A stretch of 64,000 nt of DNA from JAWVFK01 sp033856175 (GTDB lineage: Bacteria; Actinomycetota; Thermoleophilia; Solirubrobacterales; 70-9): contig JAWVFK010000031.1 of the NCBI GenBank assembly GCA_033856175.1, positions 17,914-81,913 on the forward strand, written 5' to 3'. Position 1 is the first letter of the stretch. Each line of letters begins with the position of its first letter. Both the position numbers and the translations under genes were made by a program. Positions 52,457 through 61,135 of this stretch are shown piece by piece. Under the pieces are notes generated by a model. The model saw only the letters and a program-made list of their open reading frames with translations. It had not been told where the DNA came from and made no database searches.

Positions 52457-52523
52457 GGTCAGGGGGCGCAGGCCCCGGTCGAGACCGCCCCGCTGACGCC
52501 GCTGAGCGCCTTGCGGACGATCT
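52457..52523 (-). pseudogene. Truncated copy of the marP-like 3' end (left repeat of segment)
   Basis: 67 bases matching 57132-57198 at 64 positions, in the same orientation. On the minus strand it still encodes IVRKALSGVSGAVSTGACAP and a stop, the last 20 residues of the MarP-like protease. A TAG directly precedes it in frame, so it is not translated as part of a gene. It marks one side of a 4.6-kb lower-GC segment. Confidence 0.85.
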
Positions 52524-52589
52524 AGGACTCGCGGCCTCTCCCGTGATGAGGCCCAACGCCTGACGACGTAGCGCAACAACCACTTCAAA

Positions 52590-55346
52590 TCAGCGGCGCA
52601 GAGAGACGCGCTTTTGCACGAGTGCGGCGCGGTCGTAGCGATCGCTGAGCTTTGCCTCGAGCCAGCCTCCGAGCGCCGACGCCTTCCGAAGCCGCGCAGA
52701 TGCAGCCTTACTCAGATCGACCCTCGTCCGCACCTGTCCCTGTGCAGGCACGGTAAGTGTGTCGCGAGACGTGACTGCTGCGCGGCGCCCGCTTGTCTTG
52801 GCCGGCTTCGCATTGAGTTGCAAGGCGAGCTGCAGGCGACAAGGGCACTCCGCACGCACCCGGGCCACGCTTAGAAGCCCGTGTCGCAACACCTGGGGGA
52901 TCGTCTGGGCTTGGATCGCCAGCCCCAACTCAGGGGGGTCAAGGGCGGGGGGTTGCGCGAGCAGGAGCTCGACCGACCAGTCACGCGTCGCTGCGGCCCC
53001 CCAATTGCCCGCCGCGTCGCCTGCGCGCACCGTGAAGCTGTGTGGCCCGTCCGCAAGCCCGTCGTAGGAGACGGGCGAAGAGCAGGGCACATAGGAGGAG
53101 CCATCGAGGCTGCACGCAAAAGCCTCATATTCCGATGAGACAAAGGCAAAGCTCGCCTGCGGTGAGCTCGTGGAGCCGTCCGGGCCGTTGGTGATCGTGA
53201 CCACCGGCGGACTCGTATCGACCGCCCAGCTGGCCTGCGCAGCGCCGCCGGTGTTGCCCGCCGGATCGGTGGCGCGGACGCTGAAGGTGTGGGCGCCGTC
53301 GGCGAGGCCGCTGTAGGCCTTGGGGGAGGTGCAGGGCTCGTAGTCGGCGGAGTCGAGCTTGCATTCGAACGTCGAGCCGGGCTCGGTGGCGCTGAAGGCA
53401 AAGCTCGCCGCGGTCGCCTTGGTGGTGCTGGCGTCCTGGGGGCCGGAGTCGATCAGGGTGTTGGGGGCGGCGGTGTCCGGGGGGGTGGTGTCGAGGGGCG
53501 TCAGCGCGCGTGCGACGTTCAGGCGTCCGCCAGTCACGGTCTTGCCAGAGAGCGAAGGTAGAGGATCGACGCTCGACAAGATCTGCGCGCGCAACTCCGC
53601 GACGGAGAGGCTGGGCATGTGGGACTTGACGAGCGCCGCCGCGCCGGCAACATGGGGTGCGGCACCCGAGGTTCCTGTCTCGAAGCCGTAGGAGTCAACG
53701 GGGTCCTCACAGCGGACCTTGAAGTTGTCGACGTGAGCGCCGTCTGCGGTGTTTGCCCCGTCGCTCGTCAGCCGCAGGCGCAGGTAGACGCTGCCACCCT
53801 CAAACCGTGCGAGTGACGCGACGACCGGCGCAAAAGAGCTTTGCGCGCTCTGGGTGCTGCCACTCACGCGAGTCAGCTCGCTGAAGGGACCGGCGAGGCT
53901 CGTGGCCGCCTCAACTCGCAGGTAGTCCTTCGACGGCTCCGTCTTCAGCGCCGTCTCAAAGCTGAGGAAGCAGCCGTGCTGACCGGAGAGATCGACCGGG
54001 GAGCTCAGAGTCACACGAGTGTCGGCGTTATTGGCATAATTGCCGGACTCGCTGTCCTCGAGCCCCAGCTTATAGTTGGTGCTGTCGGTTAAGCTGCCGC
54101 TACCGGTCCACAGGACTCGACGCCATCTGCTCGACACCGCAGGTGCTGGCGCCTGTGTGTAATCCCAAAGCGGTACTACACCGTCGAAGTCGTCACTAAG
54201 GCGTTCGCGGTACACGACGGAGGCTGTCAATACGTTTACCCCAGGGGCACCGAGATCCACCGACGAAGCCCCGTAGTTGAATACCTGCCCGTCGTGGTTA
54301 TCGGTCGCGGTGACACAGACGACGTTCGCCAGATCCAATGCACAAGGATAGAATGGGCTGGCGTCAATATCGGTACTGCCGTTGCCAGCAGCGGCGACAA
54401 ACAGAGTGTCCGGGGCGGCGGCGATTGCCTCTCTCTCTGCCTGGCTGTAGCTTGAGCCGCCGAAGCTCATGTTGGCAACATCGGCGCCGATCCGCCCTGC
54501 GTAGGTGGCGGCGTCGGCTATCGCATCTGCCGGACACCCTGCCGCTCCGGTACCGCATACCCTCAAGGCGATGAGCGAGCCACTCCAGTTGATGCCCACG
54601 ATGCCGAGCCCGTTGTCGCCGACGGCGCCAGCGATGCTGGCAACCGCCGTTCCGTGACCAGAGGGGTCGAGTGGATCGGCATCATTACTAAAGAAATCCC
54701 AACCACCAAGATCGTCGACGAAGCCGTTGTGATCATCGTCAAGGCCGTTTCGCTGCTCGCCCGCAACAGCCTCGCCGGGGTTTCGCCACATATTCGCCGC
54801 CAGGTCAGGGTGAAAATAATCGACGCCTGTATCTAGCACTGCAATCTTGACGGCGCGACTGCCGGTAGCGATATTCCAGGCTCCGGGTGCCGAGATGTCA
54901 GCGCCGGGGATGCCTGCCACACTCTGGATCGTCTGGCCGGTGTTGCGGAGGTTCCATTGCTCGCCGAAGCGGGGGTCGTTCGGAGCGCTCTGGAGACGGT
55001 AGAGCCAGTTCGGCTCGGCGTAGCGGACGCTCGGGTCGGCATTCAGTGCGCCCAGCGCAGCACTGACGGGGGTCCCGGGAAGGGTGCGCACGAGCTGGAG
55101 TCGGGGCAGGAGCAGGTTCCGCTTGACCCTCACGCCAGCCCGGTCCCGCGCCCTTGCCCGAGCCTCGGTGGCGACGTTGGGTGCAAAGCGCACCAGGATC
55201 TCCCCGGGGACCGCCTCGCCGATGCCGGTTGCCGCCCTCGCGTGCGAGGCCGGTATCGAAGCCGCCAGCGAAGCGATCATGGCGCACGTTGTCAGTAGCG
55301 CGAACGCACCTCGTTTGAGCGCAGCTGTGCCGTTCGCGTTAGCCAT
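52590..55346 (-). CDS. Large secreted subtilase (S8) with Ig-like repeats
   Basis: 918 residues. A signal peptide (about 15-40) and fervidolysin-like propeptide (GEILVRFAPNVATEARARAR) precede the catalytic domain: Asp in AVLDTGVDYFHPDL, His in GHGTAVASIAG, Asn in AAAGNGS and Ser in GTSGAAPHVAG. A beta-sandwich insert of about 170 residues with two Cys lies between Asn and Ser. Two Ig-like domains with paired cysteines follow (about 640-810), then a beta C-terminus. All catalytic residues are present. GGGAAGGGC precedes the ATG. Base composition is lower in GC than flanking genes, and the gene lies between the two 67-base repeats. Confidence 0.9.
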   Translation of the reverse strand: MANANGTAALKRGAFALLTTCAMIASLAASIPASHARAATGIGEAVPGEILVRFAPNVATEARARARDRAGVRVKRNLLLPRLQLVRTLPGTPVSAALGALNADPSVRYAEPNWLYRLQSAPNDPRFGEQWNLRNTGQTIQSVAGIPGADISAPGAWNIATGSRAVKIAVLDTGVDYFHPDLAANMWRNPGEAVAGEQRNGLDDDHNGFVDDLGGWDFFSNDADPLDPSGHGTAVASIAGAVGDNGLGIVGINWSGSLIALRVCGTGAAGCPADAIADAATYAGRIGADVANMSFGGSSYSQAEREAIAAAPDTLFVAAAGNGSTDIDASPFYPCALDLANVVCVTATDNHDGQVFNYGASSVDLGAPGVNVLTASVVYRERLSDDFDGVVPLWDYTQAPAPAVSSRWRRVLWTGSGSLTDSTNYKLGLEDSESGNYANNADTRVTLSSPVDLSGQHGCFLSFETALKTEPSKDYLRVEAATSLAGPFSELTRVSGSTQSAQSSFAPVVASLARFEGGSVYLRLRLTSDGANTADGAHVDNFKVRCEDPVDSYGFETGTSGAAPHVAGAAALVKSHMPSLSVAELRAQILSSVDPLPSLSGKTVTGGRLNVARALTPLDTTPPDTAAPNTLIDSGPQDASTTKATAASFAFSATEPGSTFECKLDSADYEPCTSPKAYSGLADGAHTFSVRATDPAGNTGGAAQASWAVDTSPPVVTITNGPDGSTSSPQASFAFVSSEYEAFACSLDGSSYVPCSSPVSYDGLADGPHSFTVRAGDAAGNWGAAATRDWSVELLLAQPPALDPPELGLAIQAQTIPQVLRHGLLSVARVRAECPCRLQLALQLNAKPAKTSGRRAAVTSRDTLTVPAQGQVRTRVDLSKAASARLRKASALGGWLEAKLSDRYDRAALVQKRVSLRR

Positions 55347-55426
55347 CGATGATGCCCTTCCCGCTCAGGATAACGCCCGCAGGATCGGGTGGCGGCACTT
55401 GATCCAGTCGACAGCGTGAACTGACG

Positions 55427-55457
55427 CAGGCGCCGCGCGGGAATTGCGCGGCGCCTG
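55427..55457 (-). terminator. Strong hairpin downstream of the secreted hypothetical gene
   Basis: A 12-base-pair perfect stem (CAGGCGCCGCGC with GCGCGGCGCCTG) and 7-base loop, 23 bases past the stop of the gene at 55481. There is no clear U-run, but stem strength makes termination likely. Confidence 0.65.
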
Positions 55458-55480
55458 TCATCTGATCTGGTGTCTCGTGG

Positions 55481-56923
55481 CTAGTTGTCGGCGGTCCAGC
55501 TCGGCAGCGGCGCCGTCGGGGTGCCGGTGAAGCCGACGGTGAACCTCTGATTGATGCCGCCCCTCGTGATGCACACCGACGCCGGGTTGGTGCCGGTACT
55601 GCGCCTGATGTAGAGCTGGTCCTGATCGTCGGTGAACACATCGGTTCCGCAGGCGCCGGTGTCCGTGCCCTGGGTCAGGATCGGCGTCACTCCCGGTGCG
55701 CCAGCCGCATCGAGCGTCAGCCGCCCGCCCGCGGCGTTTGCGCCCGCGGCTCGGACGCAGAGCTGCACCCTCGAGGCCGACTGCCAGGCATCGAGCCACA
55801 CCTGCGTCCCGTTGATCTGGGCGTTCACCAGCGGTGTGAGGGAGCCGCCCGGTCGAGTCTCGCAATCGCTCGATGCCTTTCCTGGTGTCCACGGAGTCCG
55901 TGGCGGCGAGGCAGCTAGCGACGGATCGTCCCGGGAGAACGCCGTGCCGATGCCGTTGAACGTGGTGCGCGCGCCGAGCGGACCTGCTTGCAGGCAGACC
56001 CAGGCAGTGCCTGCCTCGCTGGCGTAGCCGTCAAGCAAATAGGGCACATAAGGCGGGGTGTTAGGATCGCCAAGGTGCCCCGAGCGAATCGGATGCGCTG
56101 TTGGCAGCACGTTGTCTGGTTCAGTTGAACAGGCGCCGTAATTGTCGTCCTGCCCAATAGCTGAGCCATCGCCGGAGACGATGAACTTGCCGCCGGCCAA
56201 CTCCACGCCTCCCTCGGGCTGAAGGCGGGCGCAGATCCACCTGTCTGAACCCTGCTGCTGAACCTTCATGCGCGCATACAGCGACCCGAAATACCCGTCG
56301 ACCGCCGTCGTCGCCGAGGACGCTCTACAGTCGTCTGACGGAACGAAGCCTGGACGAGCGATCACATCGCCGAGAACCGGGAGATTATCCGGGTCGGGCA
56401 CATCGCCCGGACCAGGCTCGCTGTGCAGGATCGGGCCGTATGGAGGACTTCTTCTCTCATCGCTCACGCCCCCGTCGGCGGTATCGCGAAGAGTTCCGCG
56501 GAAGCGGATATACGATCCAATATCAGCATTGGAAAGAGCGTAAGAGCTCGATGTAGACACCTCTGTACACGCCGAGGTTGCTGACGTCGCTCGTGGACAA
56601 CGCTCCCAGTTGACCGAATTCCACTCCATGTGGCTAAACGGGGTGTCAGGCGGAACCGTCACATGATCGGTCGTGCCTTGGCCCAATATCCTTAACAGGG
56701 TCCCGGGCTGGGGAAGCGAGGTGGGTGGCTCGGCCGTGATCGTCGGGGGAACGAGCCATACGGGATGAGCTTCCGCCGAGCCCGTCATTCCGACGTGGAT
56801 GCTAAGAACGGCAACAGTCGCTGCCACGGCCGCCGGCCAAGCTCTGCGCGGCTGGCGAGCCCTTTTCGCAAGCTTGGCGAAGAAGGCGCTGGGAAGAATG
56901 CGTACGACGTGCTCAGATTGCAT
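55481..56923 (-). CDS. Secreted hypothetical protein
   Basis: 480 residues. A basic N-terminus and hydrophobic stretch (about 28-52, AVAATVAVLSIHVG) end in a signal cleavage near AEAHPVW. The mature part is beta-rich with scattered cysteines (RCPRATSATSAC, DDCRASS, WVCLQAGPLG, LCVRAAG, VCITRGG), suggesting several disulfide-bonded, perhaps repeated, domains of about 90 residues. No family is recognised. GAGGGGAAAG precedes the ATG. It lies in the lower-GC segment beside the large subtilase, with 134 bases between them. Confidence 0.7.
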   Translation of the reverse strand: MQSEHVVRILPSAFFAKLAKRARQPRRAWPAAVAATVAVLSIHVGMTGSAEAHPVWLVPPTITAEPPTSLPQPGTLLRILGQGTTDHVTVPPDTPFSHMEWNSVNWERCPRATSATSACTEVSTSSSYALSNADIGSYIRFRGTLRDTADGGVSDERRSPPYGPILHSEPGPGDVPDPDNLPVLGDVIARPGFVPSDDCRASSATTAVDGYFGSLYARMKVQQQGSDRWICARLQPEGGVELAGGKFIVSGDGSAIGQDDNYGACSTEPDNVLPTAHPIRSGHLGDPNTPPYVPYLLDGYASEAGTAWVCLQAGPLGARTTFNGIGTAFSRDDPSLAASPPRTPWTPGKASSDCETRPGGSLTPLVNAQINGTQVWLDAWQSASRVQLCVRAAGANAAGGRLTLDAAGAPGVTPILTQGTDTGACGTDVFTDDQDQLYIRRSTGTNPASVCITRGGINQRFTVGFTGTPTAPLPSWTADN

Positions 56924-57131
56924 TTGTCTAGGTTTCTTTCCCCTCGGATTTCGAGGCCTCGATCAAGGCCTCGTATAGCCCGGCTCTGTGTCGTCGCGGA
57001 GCCGAGTCGGGCTCCGATAGCGAATGGACTCGAGAAAATGTTGGGCCGTCGCAGCGGCTGCCACATGGCGGCGGCACCCTACCAAAAATGCAGTACATAG
57101 TCCGTAGTCCGCCGGCACAGAGTCTGGGGGC
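56924..57131. other. Intergenic region at the right end of the inserted segment
   Basis: 208 bases between the secreted hypothetical gene and the marP-like stop. It holds the ribosome site and presumably the promoter of the hypothetical gene at the left. I see no gene, tRNA or further repeat. The right 67-base repeat begins at 57132. Confidence 0.5.
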
Positions 57132-57198
57132 GGTCAGGGGGCGCAGGGGCCGGTCGAGACCGCCCCGCTGATGCCGCTGAGCGCCTTGCGGACGATCT
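57132..57198. repeat. Right copy of the 67-base direct repeat (3' end of marP-like gene)
   Basis: 64 of 67 bases match 52457-52523. Here the repeat is the functional C-terminal coding end of the protease gene, including its last cysteine codon. Confidence 0.85.
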
Positions 57199-58279
57199 CG
57201 TCGGGGACGCCGAAGCCGCCGGCCCGTCCCTTCGTCGTCGAGGCGAAGACCGTCGTCAGCACGCGCCCGGAGGCGTCCACCATCGGCCCGCCGGAGTTGC
57301 CGCTGACGACGCGGCCGCGCAGCGAGGTGATCCTGCGCCGGACCGGGCCGCGGCCGTAGGAGTCCTGCGAGACGACCTTCTCGGTGGCGCCCAGCCGCGC
57401 CGCCGTGACCCGGTAGGGGCCGTTGTGGGGAAAGCCGAGGACGGCGCCGGCGGTGCCGCGCTTGGGCGGCCCGAGGGGCAGCGGTGAGCCGCCGACGCTC
57501 GGAACCCGCAGGATCGAGAGGTCGTTGTGGGGGTCGTAGTGAACCGCCGTCGCGTCGAGCTCGCGGCCGTCGCGGGTCGTCACGGTGGTGTCGTCCTCGC
57601 CGGCGATGACATGGGCGTTGGTGACGACCAGCCCCGAGCCGGCAATCCAGCCCGAGCCCTCGACACCGAGCCCGCAGGCCGTGCCGAGGACCTTGACGAC
57701 GCTCTGGCCGGCGCGGGCGACATCCGGATCGCGAGCGATCCGCGGGTCCGGCGCGCCGACCTGCGCCTGCGGGCCGCCGCGGATCGAGGGGCTGGGGTCG
57801 ATGCGGTTGAGGACGTGAAGCAGCGGCCCCGACGGCGGCAGCGCCGTGTTCAGCCGCTGCAGGATCAGCGAGCGCTGGATCGTCTGGCGAAGGTCGCGCG
57901 TGCCGGGCGAATGCAGCGCGACCGCTCCGAGCAGCCAGGCCAGCCCGAGGCCGAGCACCCCCAGCAGGATCGCCCCGCCGGAGCCGTCAAGCGTCAGCGC
58001 GATCGGCCCTCGCACCAGTCGCGCCCGCAGGCCGAGGGCCAGCGCCTCCATCGCCACGGCGACCATGCCGCCGAGCAGCATCGCCCCGACGAGGGCGGTG
58101 AGGGGCGAGTAGGGCGAGCTCGAGCCGCCGGCGAGAAGCTCCGGGCCGATCCGGCTGCCGAGCAGCGCGCCGCCGCTGAAGCCGATCAGCGTGAACAGGC
58201 CGACGACCAGGCCCTGCTGGTATCCCCAGGCCGCAAAGCTGATGACGCCGAGGACGATGGCCCAGTCGATCACGGTCAC
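57134..58279 (-). CDS. marP: MarP-like membrane serine protease (CvpA + trypsin domains)
   Basis: 381 residues. Four CvpA-type membrane helices (about 5-128) are followed by a trypsin-like domain with His223 (NAHVIAG), Asp253 (HNDLSIL) and Ser329 (GNSGGP), nearly the spacing of mycobacterial MarP. Cys202 and Cys379 correspond to its regulatory disulfide. MarP cleaves peptidoglycan hydrolases outside the membrane during acid or oxidative stress. The GTG at 58279, with TATGTT 6 bases upstream, is chosen; the longer upstream frame lies antisense to the PBP gene. It is divergent from a penicillin-binding protein gene. Confidence 0.9.
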   Translation of the reverse strand: MTVIDWAIVLGVISFAAWGYQQGLVVGLFTLIGFSGGALLGSRIGPELLAGGSSSPYSPLTALVGAMLLGGMVAVAMEALALGLRARLVRGPIALTLDGSGGAILLGVLGLGLAWLLGAVALHSPGTRDLRQTIQRSLILQRLNTALPPSGPLLHVLNRIDPSPSIRGGPQAQVGAPDPRIARDPDVARAGQSVVKVLGTACGLGVEGSGWIAGSGLVVTNAHVIAGEDDTTVTTRDGRELDATAVHYDPHNDLSILRVPSVGGSPLPLGPPKRGTAGAVLGFPHNGPYRVTAARLGATEKVVSQDSYGRGPVRRRITSLRGRVVSGNSGGPMVDASGRVLTTVFASTTKGRAGGFGVPDEIVRKALSGISGAVSTGPCAP

Positions 58280-58285
58280 CGGCGC

Positions 58286-58291
58286 AACATA
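58286..58291 (-). promoter_or_regulatory. -10 box TATGTT for leaderless marP-like transcript
   Basis: On the minus strand TATGTT ends 6 bases before the GTG at 58279, fixing the start of the protease. Confidence 0.5.
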
Positions 58292-58399
58292 CAGTCGCGG
58301 CAGTCGCGACAGCGGCGCCGGCGGCGGCCGATTTATCTGCAGACTTACCCGCAAGGCAGGCGTGGTGTCGCGCTTGCACTCAGGCGTCAGGGCAGCCTC

Positions 58400-58405
58400 T
58401 ACCCT
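58400..58405 (+). promoter_or_regulatory. -10 box TACCCT for leaderless PBP transcript
   Basis: TACCCT ends 6 bases before the GTG at 58412. The frame upstream of that GTG has no homology. Confidence 0.5.
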
Positions 58406-58411
58406 TCGCCG

Positions 58412-60196
58412 GTGGCTAAAGGTCGCAGCAGCCTCACGCGCCGCGGCCGCATCGCGCTCCACGCCCTGCCGCTGATCGTCGCGGCCGTCGCCGCCTTCAG
58501 CTACGGCGCCTCCAAGGGCTCGTCTTACGCGCCGGGCCGCGACGCCGCCAACCGCTTCGTCAAGGCCTGGGCGCGGGGCGACTTCGCGGCGATGTACGCC
58601 GAGCTCGGCAAGACCTCGGCCGAGCGGTACTCGCGCAAGCGCTTCGACGCGGCATATGTGGACGCCGCCCAGAAGGCGACGATCACGGCGATCGCGGCAA
58701 AGGGGGCGCAGGGCCCCGGCTCCTACCGCGGCGCCCGCGTCGTCTCGGTGCCGATGGCGATCCGCACGAGTGCCTACGGCGTCATCGCCGCCCCCCTCAT
58801 CCTGCCGCTCGAGGGCGACAGCATCGCCTGGTCGCCGAACCTCGTCTTCCCCGGCCTCCAGCCCGGTCAGCGCCTCGAGCGCCGCGTCGATCTGCCGCCG
58901 CGGGCATCGATCCTCACCAGAACCGGAGCGGCGCTGGCCAGCGGCCCGCCCGCCAACCGGGTCTCCTCGCTCGGCGAGGCGGCGAAGGCGATCGCCGGCC
59001 AGATCGGCCAACCCGACCCGGCGAGCGTCGCCGCCCAGGTCCGCGCCGGCTTCCCTGCGACCGCGCTCGCCGGCATCAGCGGCCTTGAGAAGGCATTCAA
59101 CCTGCGCCTCGGCGGTCAGCCCGGCGGCGACCTGCTCGCGGTCGGCGCCGGCACGGGACAGCAGAGCCAGCGCGTGATCGCCCACGGCCCGGCGAAGCCG
59201 GCGCCGCCGCTGAAGACGACGATCGACCCGACGCTTCAGATCGCCGCGGTCAGGGCGCTGGCCGGTCAGCCCGGCGGCATCGCCGTGCTCGACGCCCGTG
59301 ACGGCTCGGTTCGAGCGCTCGCCGGCTCGGCCTTCTCCGCGCCTCAGCCGCCGGGCTCGACGTTCAAGATCGTCACCACCTCGGCCGCGCTCGAGGCCCA
59401 TGTGGTGCGACTGGGCGATCGCTTCCCGATCGTCCAGAAGATCGCCATCGGCGGCCGCGAGATCGCCAACGCCCACGACGAGTTCTGCGGCGGGACCTTC
59501 AGCCAGGGCTTCGCCCACTCCTGCAACTCGATCTTCGCGCCGCTGGGCCCGAAGATCGGCAGCGACCGCCTCGTTGCGACCGCCCAGCGCTTCGGCTTCA
59601 ACTCCCAGCCGGCGCTCTACAACGCCGCCGCAACCGCGGCCGTCAACCCTCCGGCGAGCACCATTCCCCCTCAGATCGGCAGCGATCTCGAGCTCGGCGT
59701 GACAGCGATCGGCCAGGGCAAGCTGCTGGCGACGCCGCTGGAGATGGCCTCGGTGGCACAGACGATCGCCGCCGGCGGCGTCCGCTCACCGACGCCGATC
59801 GTCAGCGAGGCCGCGCTGCGGCCAGCGGCGAAGCCGACGCGGGTGGTTTCGCCCCAGATCGCGGCCACGCTCAAGCAGCTGATGCTCGGCGTCGTCGCCT
59901 ACGGCACCGGCACCCCGGCCAAGCTCAGCGGCGTCAAGGTCGCCGGCAAGACCGGCACCGCCGAGCTCGGGCCGAAGCCCGGCCAGAGCCCGGCGCCGAC
60001 GATCGGGCCCGACGGCCAGCCGCAGCCGGGCAAGCCGGAGCAGATCGTCGACGCCTGGTTTGCCGGCTTCGCACCGGCGAACAAGCCACGGCTGGCGATC
60101 TGCGTGCTGATCGCCGACGCGAGTGGCGACGGCGGCGAGGTCGCCGCGCCGATCGCCCGCGACCTGCTCGCGATCGGCCTCCGAAGCAGTCGCTAA
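58412..60196 (+). CDS. Penicillin-binding transpeptidase with NTF2-like N-terminal domain
   Basis: 594 residues. A signal-anchor helix (about 13-33) is followed by an NTF2-like (MecA_N) domain (about 42-150, ANRFVKAWARGDFAAMY), a dimerisation region and the transpeptidase domain: S-x-x-K in PPGSTFKIV, S-x-N in HSCNSIF and KTG in AGKTGTAE. It is a class B-type PBP of the PbpA/MecA kind, cross-linking peptidoglycan outside the membrane. It is divergent from the MarP-like protease gene (132 bases apart) and overlaps the convergent membrane gene by 4 bases. Confidence 0.9.
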   Translation: MAKGRSSLTRRGRIALHALPLIVAAVAAFSYGASKGSSYAPGRDAANRFVKAWARGDFAAMYAELGKTSAERYSRKRFDAAYVDAAQKATITAIAAKGAQGPGSYRGARVVSVPMAIRTSAYGVIAAPLILPLEGDSIAWSPNLVFPGLQPGQRLERRVDLPPRASILTRTGAALASGPPANRVSSLGEAAKAIAGQIGQPDPASVAAQVRAGFPATALAGISGLEKAFNLRLGGQPGGDLLAVGAGTGQQSQRVIAHGPAKPAPPLKTTIDPTLQIAAVRALAGQPGGIAVLDARDGSVRALAGSAFSAPQPPGSTFKIVTTSAALEAHVVRLGDRFPIVQKIAIGGREIANAHDEFCGGTFSQGFAHSCNSIFAPLGPKIGSDRLVATAQRFGFNSQPALYNAAATAAVNPPASTIPPQIGSDLELGVTAIGQGKLLATPLEMASVAQTIAAGGVRSPTPIVSEAALRPAAKPTRVVSPQIAATLKQLMLGVVAYGTGTPAKLSGVKVAGKTGTAELGPKPGQSPAPTIGPDGQPQPGKPEQIVDAWFAGFAPANKPRLAICVLIADASGDGGEVAAPIARDLLAIGLRSSR

Positions 60197-60570
60197 CGCG
60201 CTGAGCGGCGGCGGCGATAGACGGGCGCCGGCTCGCCGCTGAGCGGATAGCCGAGCGCCACCGCGATGACGACGAGAACGCCGCCGATCGCCGCCAGCAG
60301 CCCGCCGAGCGTGCCGGCGACGAGCGCGACCAACGCACCGAGGACCGAGAGCCCCGCCCCCACGGCGAGCATCGCCCACCAGCCGCGGCCCGGCTGTCCC
60401 GGCGAGGGCGCGTAGGGCGCCGACATCACGGTGCCGATGACGATCAGCGCCAGCCCGATCAGGCTGACGAGCGTGCCGAGGAAGCCGAGCAGGACGATCA
60501 CGGCGCCGACGGCCGCCGTCAACAGCACCAGCTGGTGGGAGCGCTGAGAGCTGCTGCGAGCGTCGGCCAC
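60193..60570 (-). CDS. Small membrane protein, four predicted helices
   Basis: 125 residues. Helices are LVLLTAAVGAVIVLLGFLG, LVSLIGLALIVIGTVM, WWAMLAVGAGLSVLGALVALVAG and LGGLLAAIGGVLVVIAVALG, with a basic C-terminus YRRRRSAR. No family is recognised. It starts 3 bases after the upstream lipoprotein gene, with which it forms an operon. Confidence 0.65.
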   Translation of the reverse strand: MADARSSSQRSHQLVLLTAAVGAVIVLLGFLGTLVSLIGLALIVIGTVMSAPYAPSPGQPGRGWWAMLAVGAGLSVLGALVALVAGTLGGLLAAIGGVLVVIAVALGYPLSGEPAPVYRRRRSAR

Positions 60571-60573
60571 CTT

Positions 60574-61122
60574 CTAGATATCGAGCTTGATCTCAGCCTG
60601 CTCGTTCCCGCTGCCCGGGACGATCAGGTTTAGCGGCCGGTTCTCGGTGATGTCGTGGTTGACGACGAAGAGGATCAGCGAACCCTCGGTCGGGCCGCTG
60701 CGCGCCGGCGAGTCCGGCGCCGGCACCGAGCCCTTTGCCGGGATCTGGCCACCGAGGGATAGGGCGAAGTCGCTCTTCGACGGCCGCGGCGAGTAGCGGT
60801 TGCCGAGCGTGTCGACGATCGAGAGATCGCGTGGAACGGCCTGCGGCGAGTCCGCCGAGTTCTTGATCTGGACGAAGACGCCGAAGTAGTACTTGGCTGC
60901 CGGCAGCGGCTTCTGGTCGGAGAGATAGAAGTGATCCTCGTTGTCGGCGATGTTGAGGAAGCGGCTGAGCTGGACGTTGTAGGTCAGCTCGCCGACCTTG
61001 ACCGGCACGCCTTCGCTGACGTGCATCTCTTCGCTCGATCCACAGCCGGTCGCCGCCGCCGCGAGGACGAGAGCCCCCAGCAGCGCCGCGAGCAGCAGCC
61101 CGTGTCGAAGTCGGCCCAGCAC
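60574..61122 (-). CDS. Lipoprotein with DUF4352-like domain
   Basis: 182 residues. The lipobox AAATGC lies near residue 27, after a hydrophobic signal. The mature part reads like a DUF4352/TelA-type immunoglobulin domain: VGELTYNVQLSRFLNI, YYFGVFVQIKNSADSPQ, LSIVDTLGNRYSPRPS and SLILFVVNHDITENRPLNL. These domains are found in envelope proteins of unclear function. GTG start with TAGACT at 61130-61135, 7 bases upstream. Confidence 0.75.
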   Translation of the reverse strand: MLGRLRHGLLLAALLGALVLAAAATGCGSSEEMHVSEGVPVKVGELTYNVQLSRFLNIADNEDHFYLSDQKPLPAAKYYFGVFVQIKNSADSPQAVPRDLSIVDTLGNRYSPRPSKSDFALSLGGQIPAKGSVPAPDSPARSGPTEGSLILFVVNHDITENRPLNLIVPGSGNEQAEIKLDI

Positions 61123-61129
61123 GGCGGGC

Positions 61130-61135
61130 AGTCTA
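61130..61135 (-). promoter_or_regulatory. -10 box TAGACT for leaderless lipoprotein transcript
   Basis: On the minus strand TAGACT ends 7 bases before the GTG at 61122. It overlaps the last codon region of the upstream SRPBCC gene. Confidence 0.5.

Noticed and set aside
57527..58411. Long N-terminal extension of the PBP frame
   Set aside because: It lies antisense to the MarP-like gene and has no homology. The signal-anchor begins right after the GTG at 58412.
58280..59518. N-terminal extension of the MarP-like frame
   Set aside because: It is antisense to the PBP gene. CvpA homology starts at 58279.
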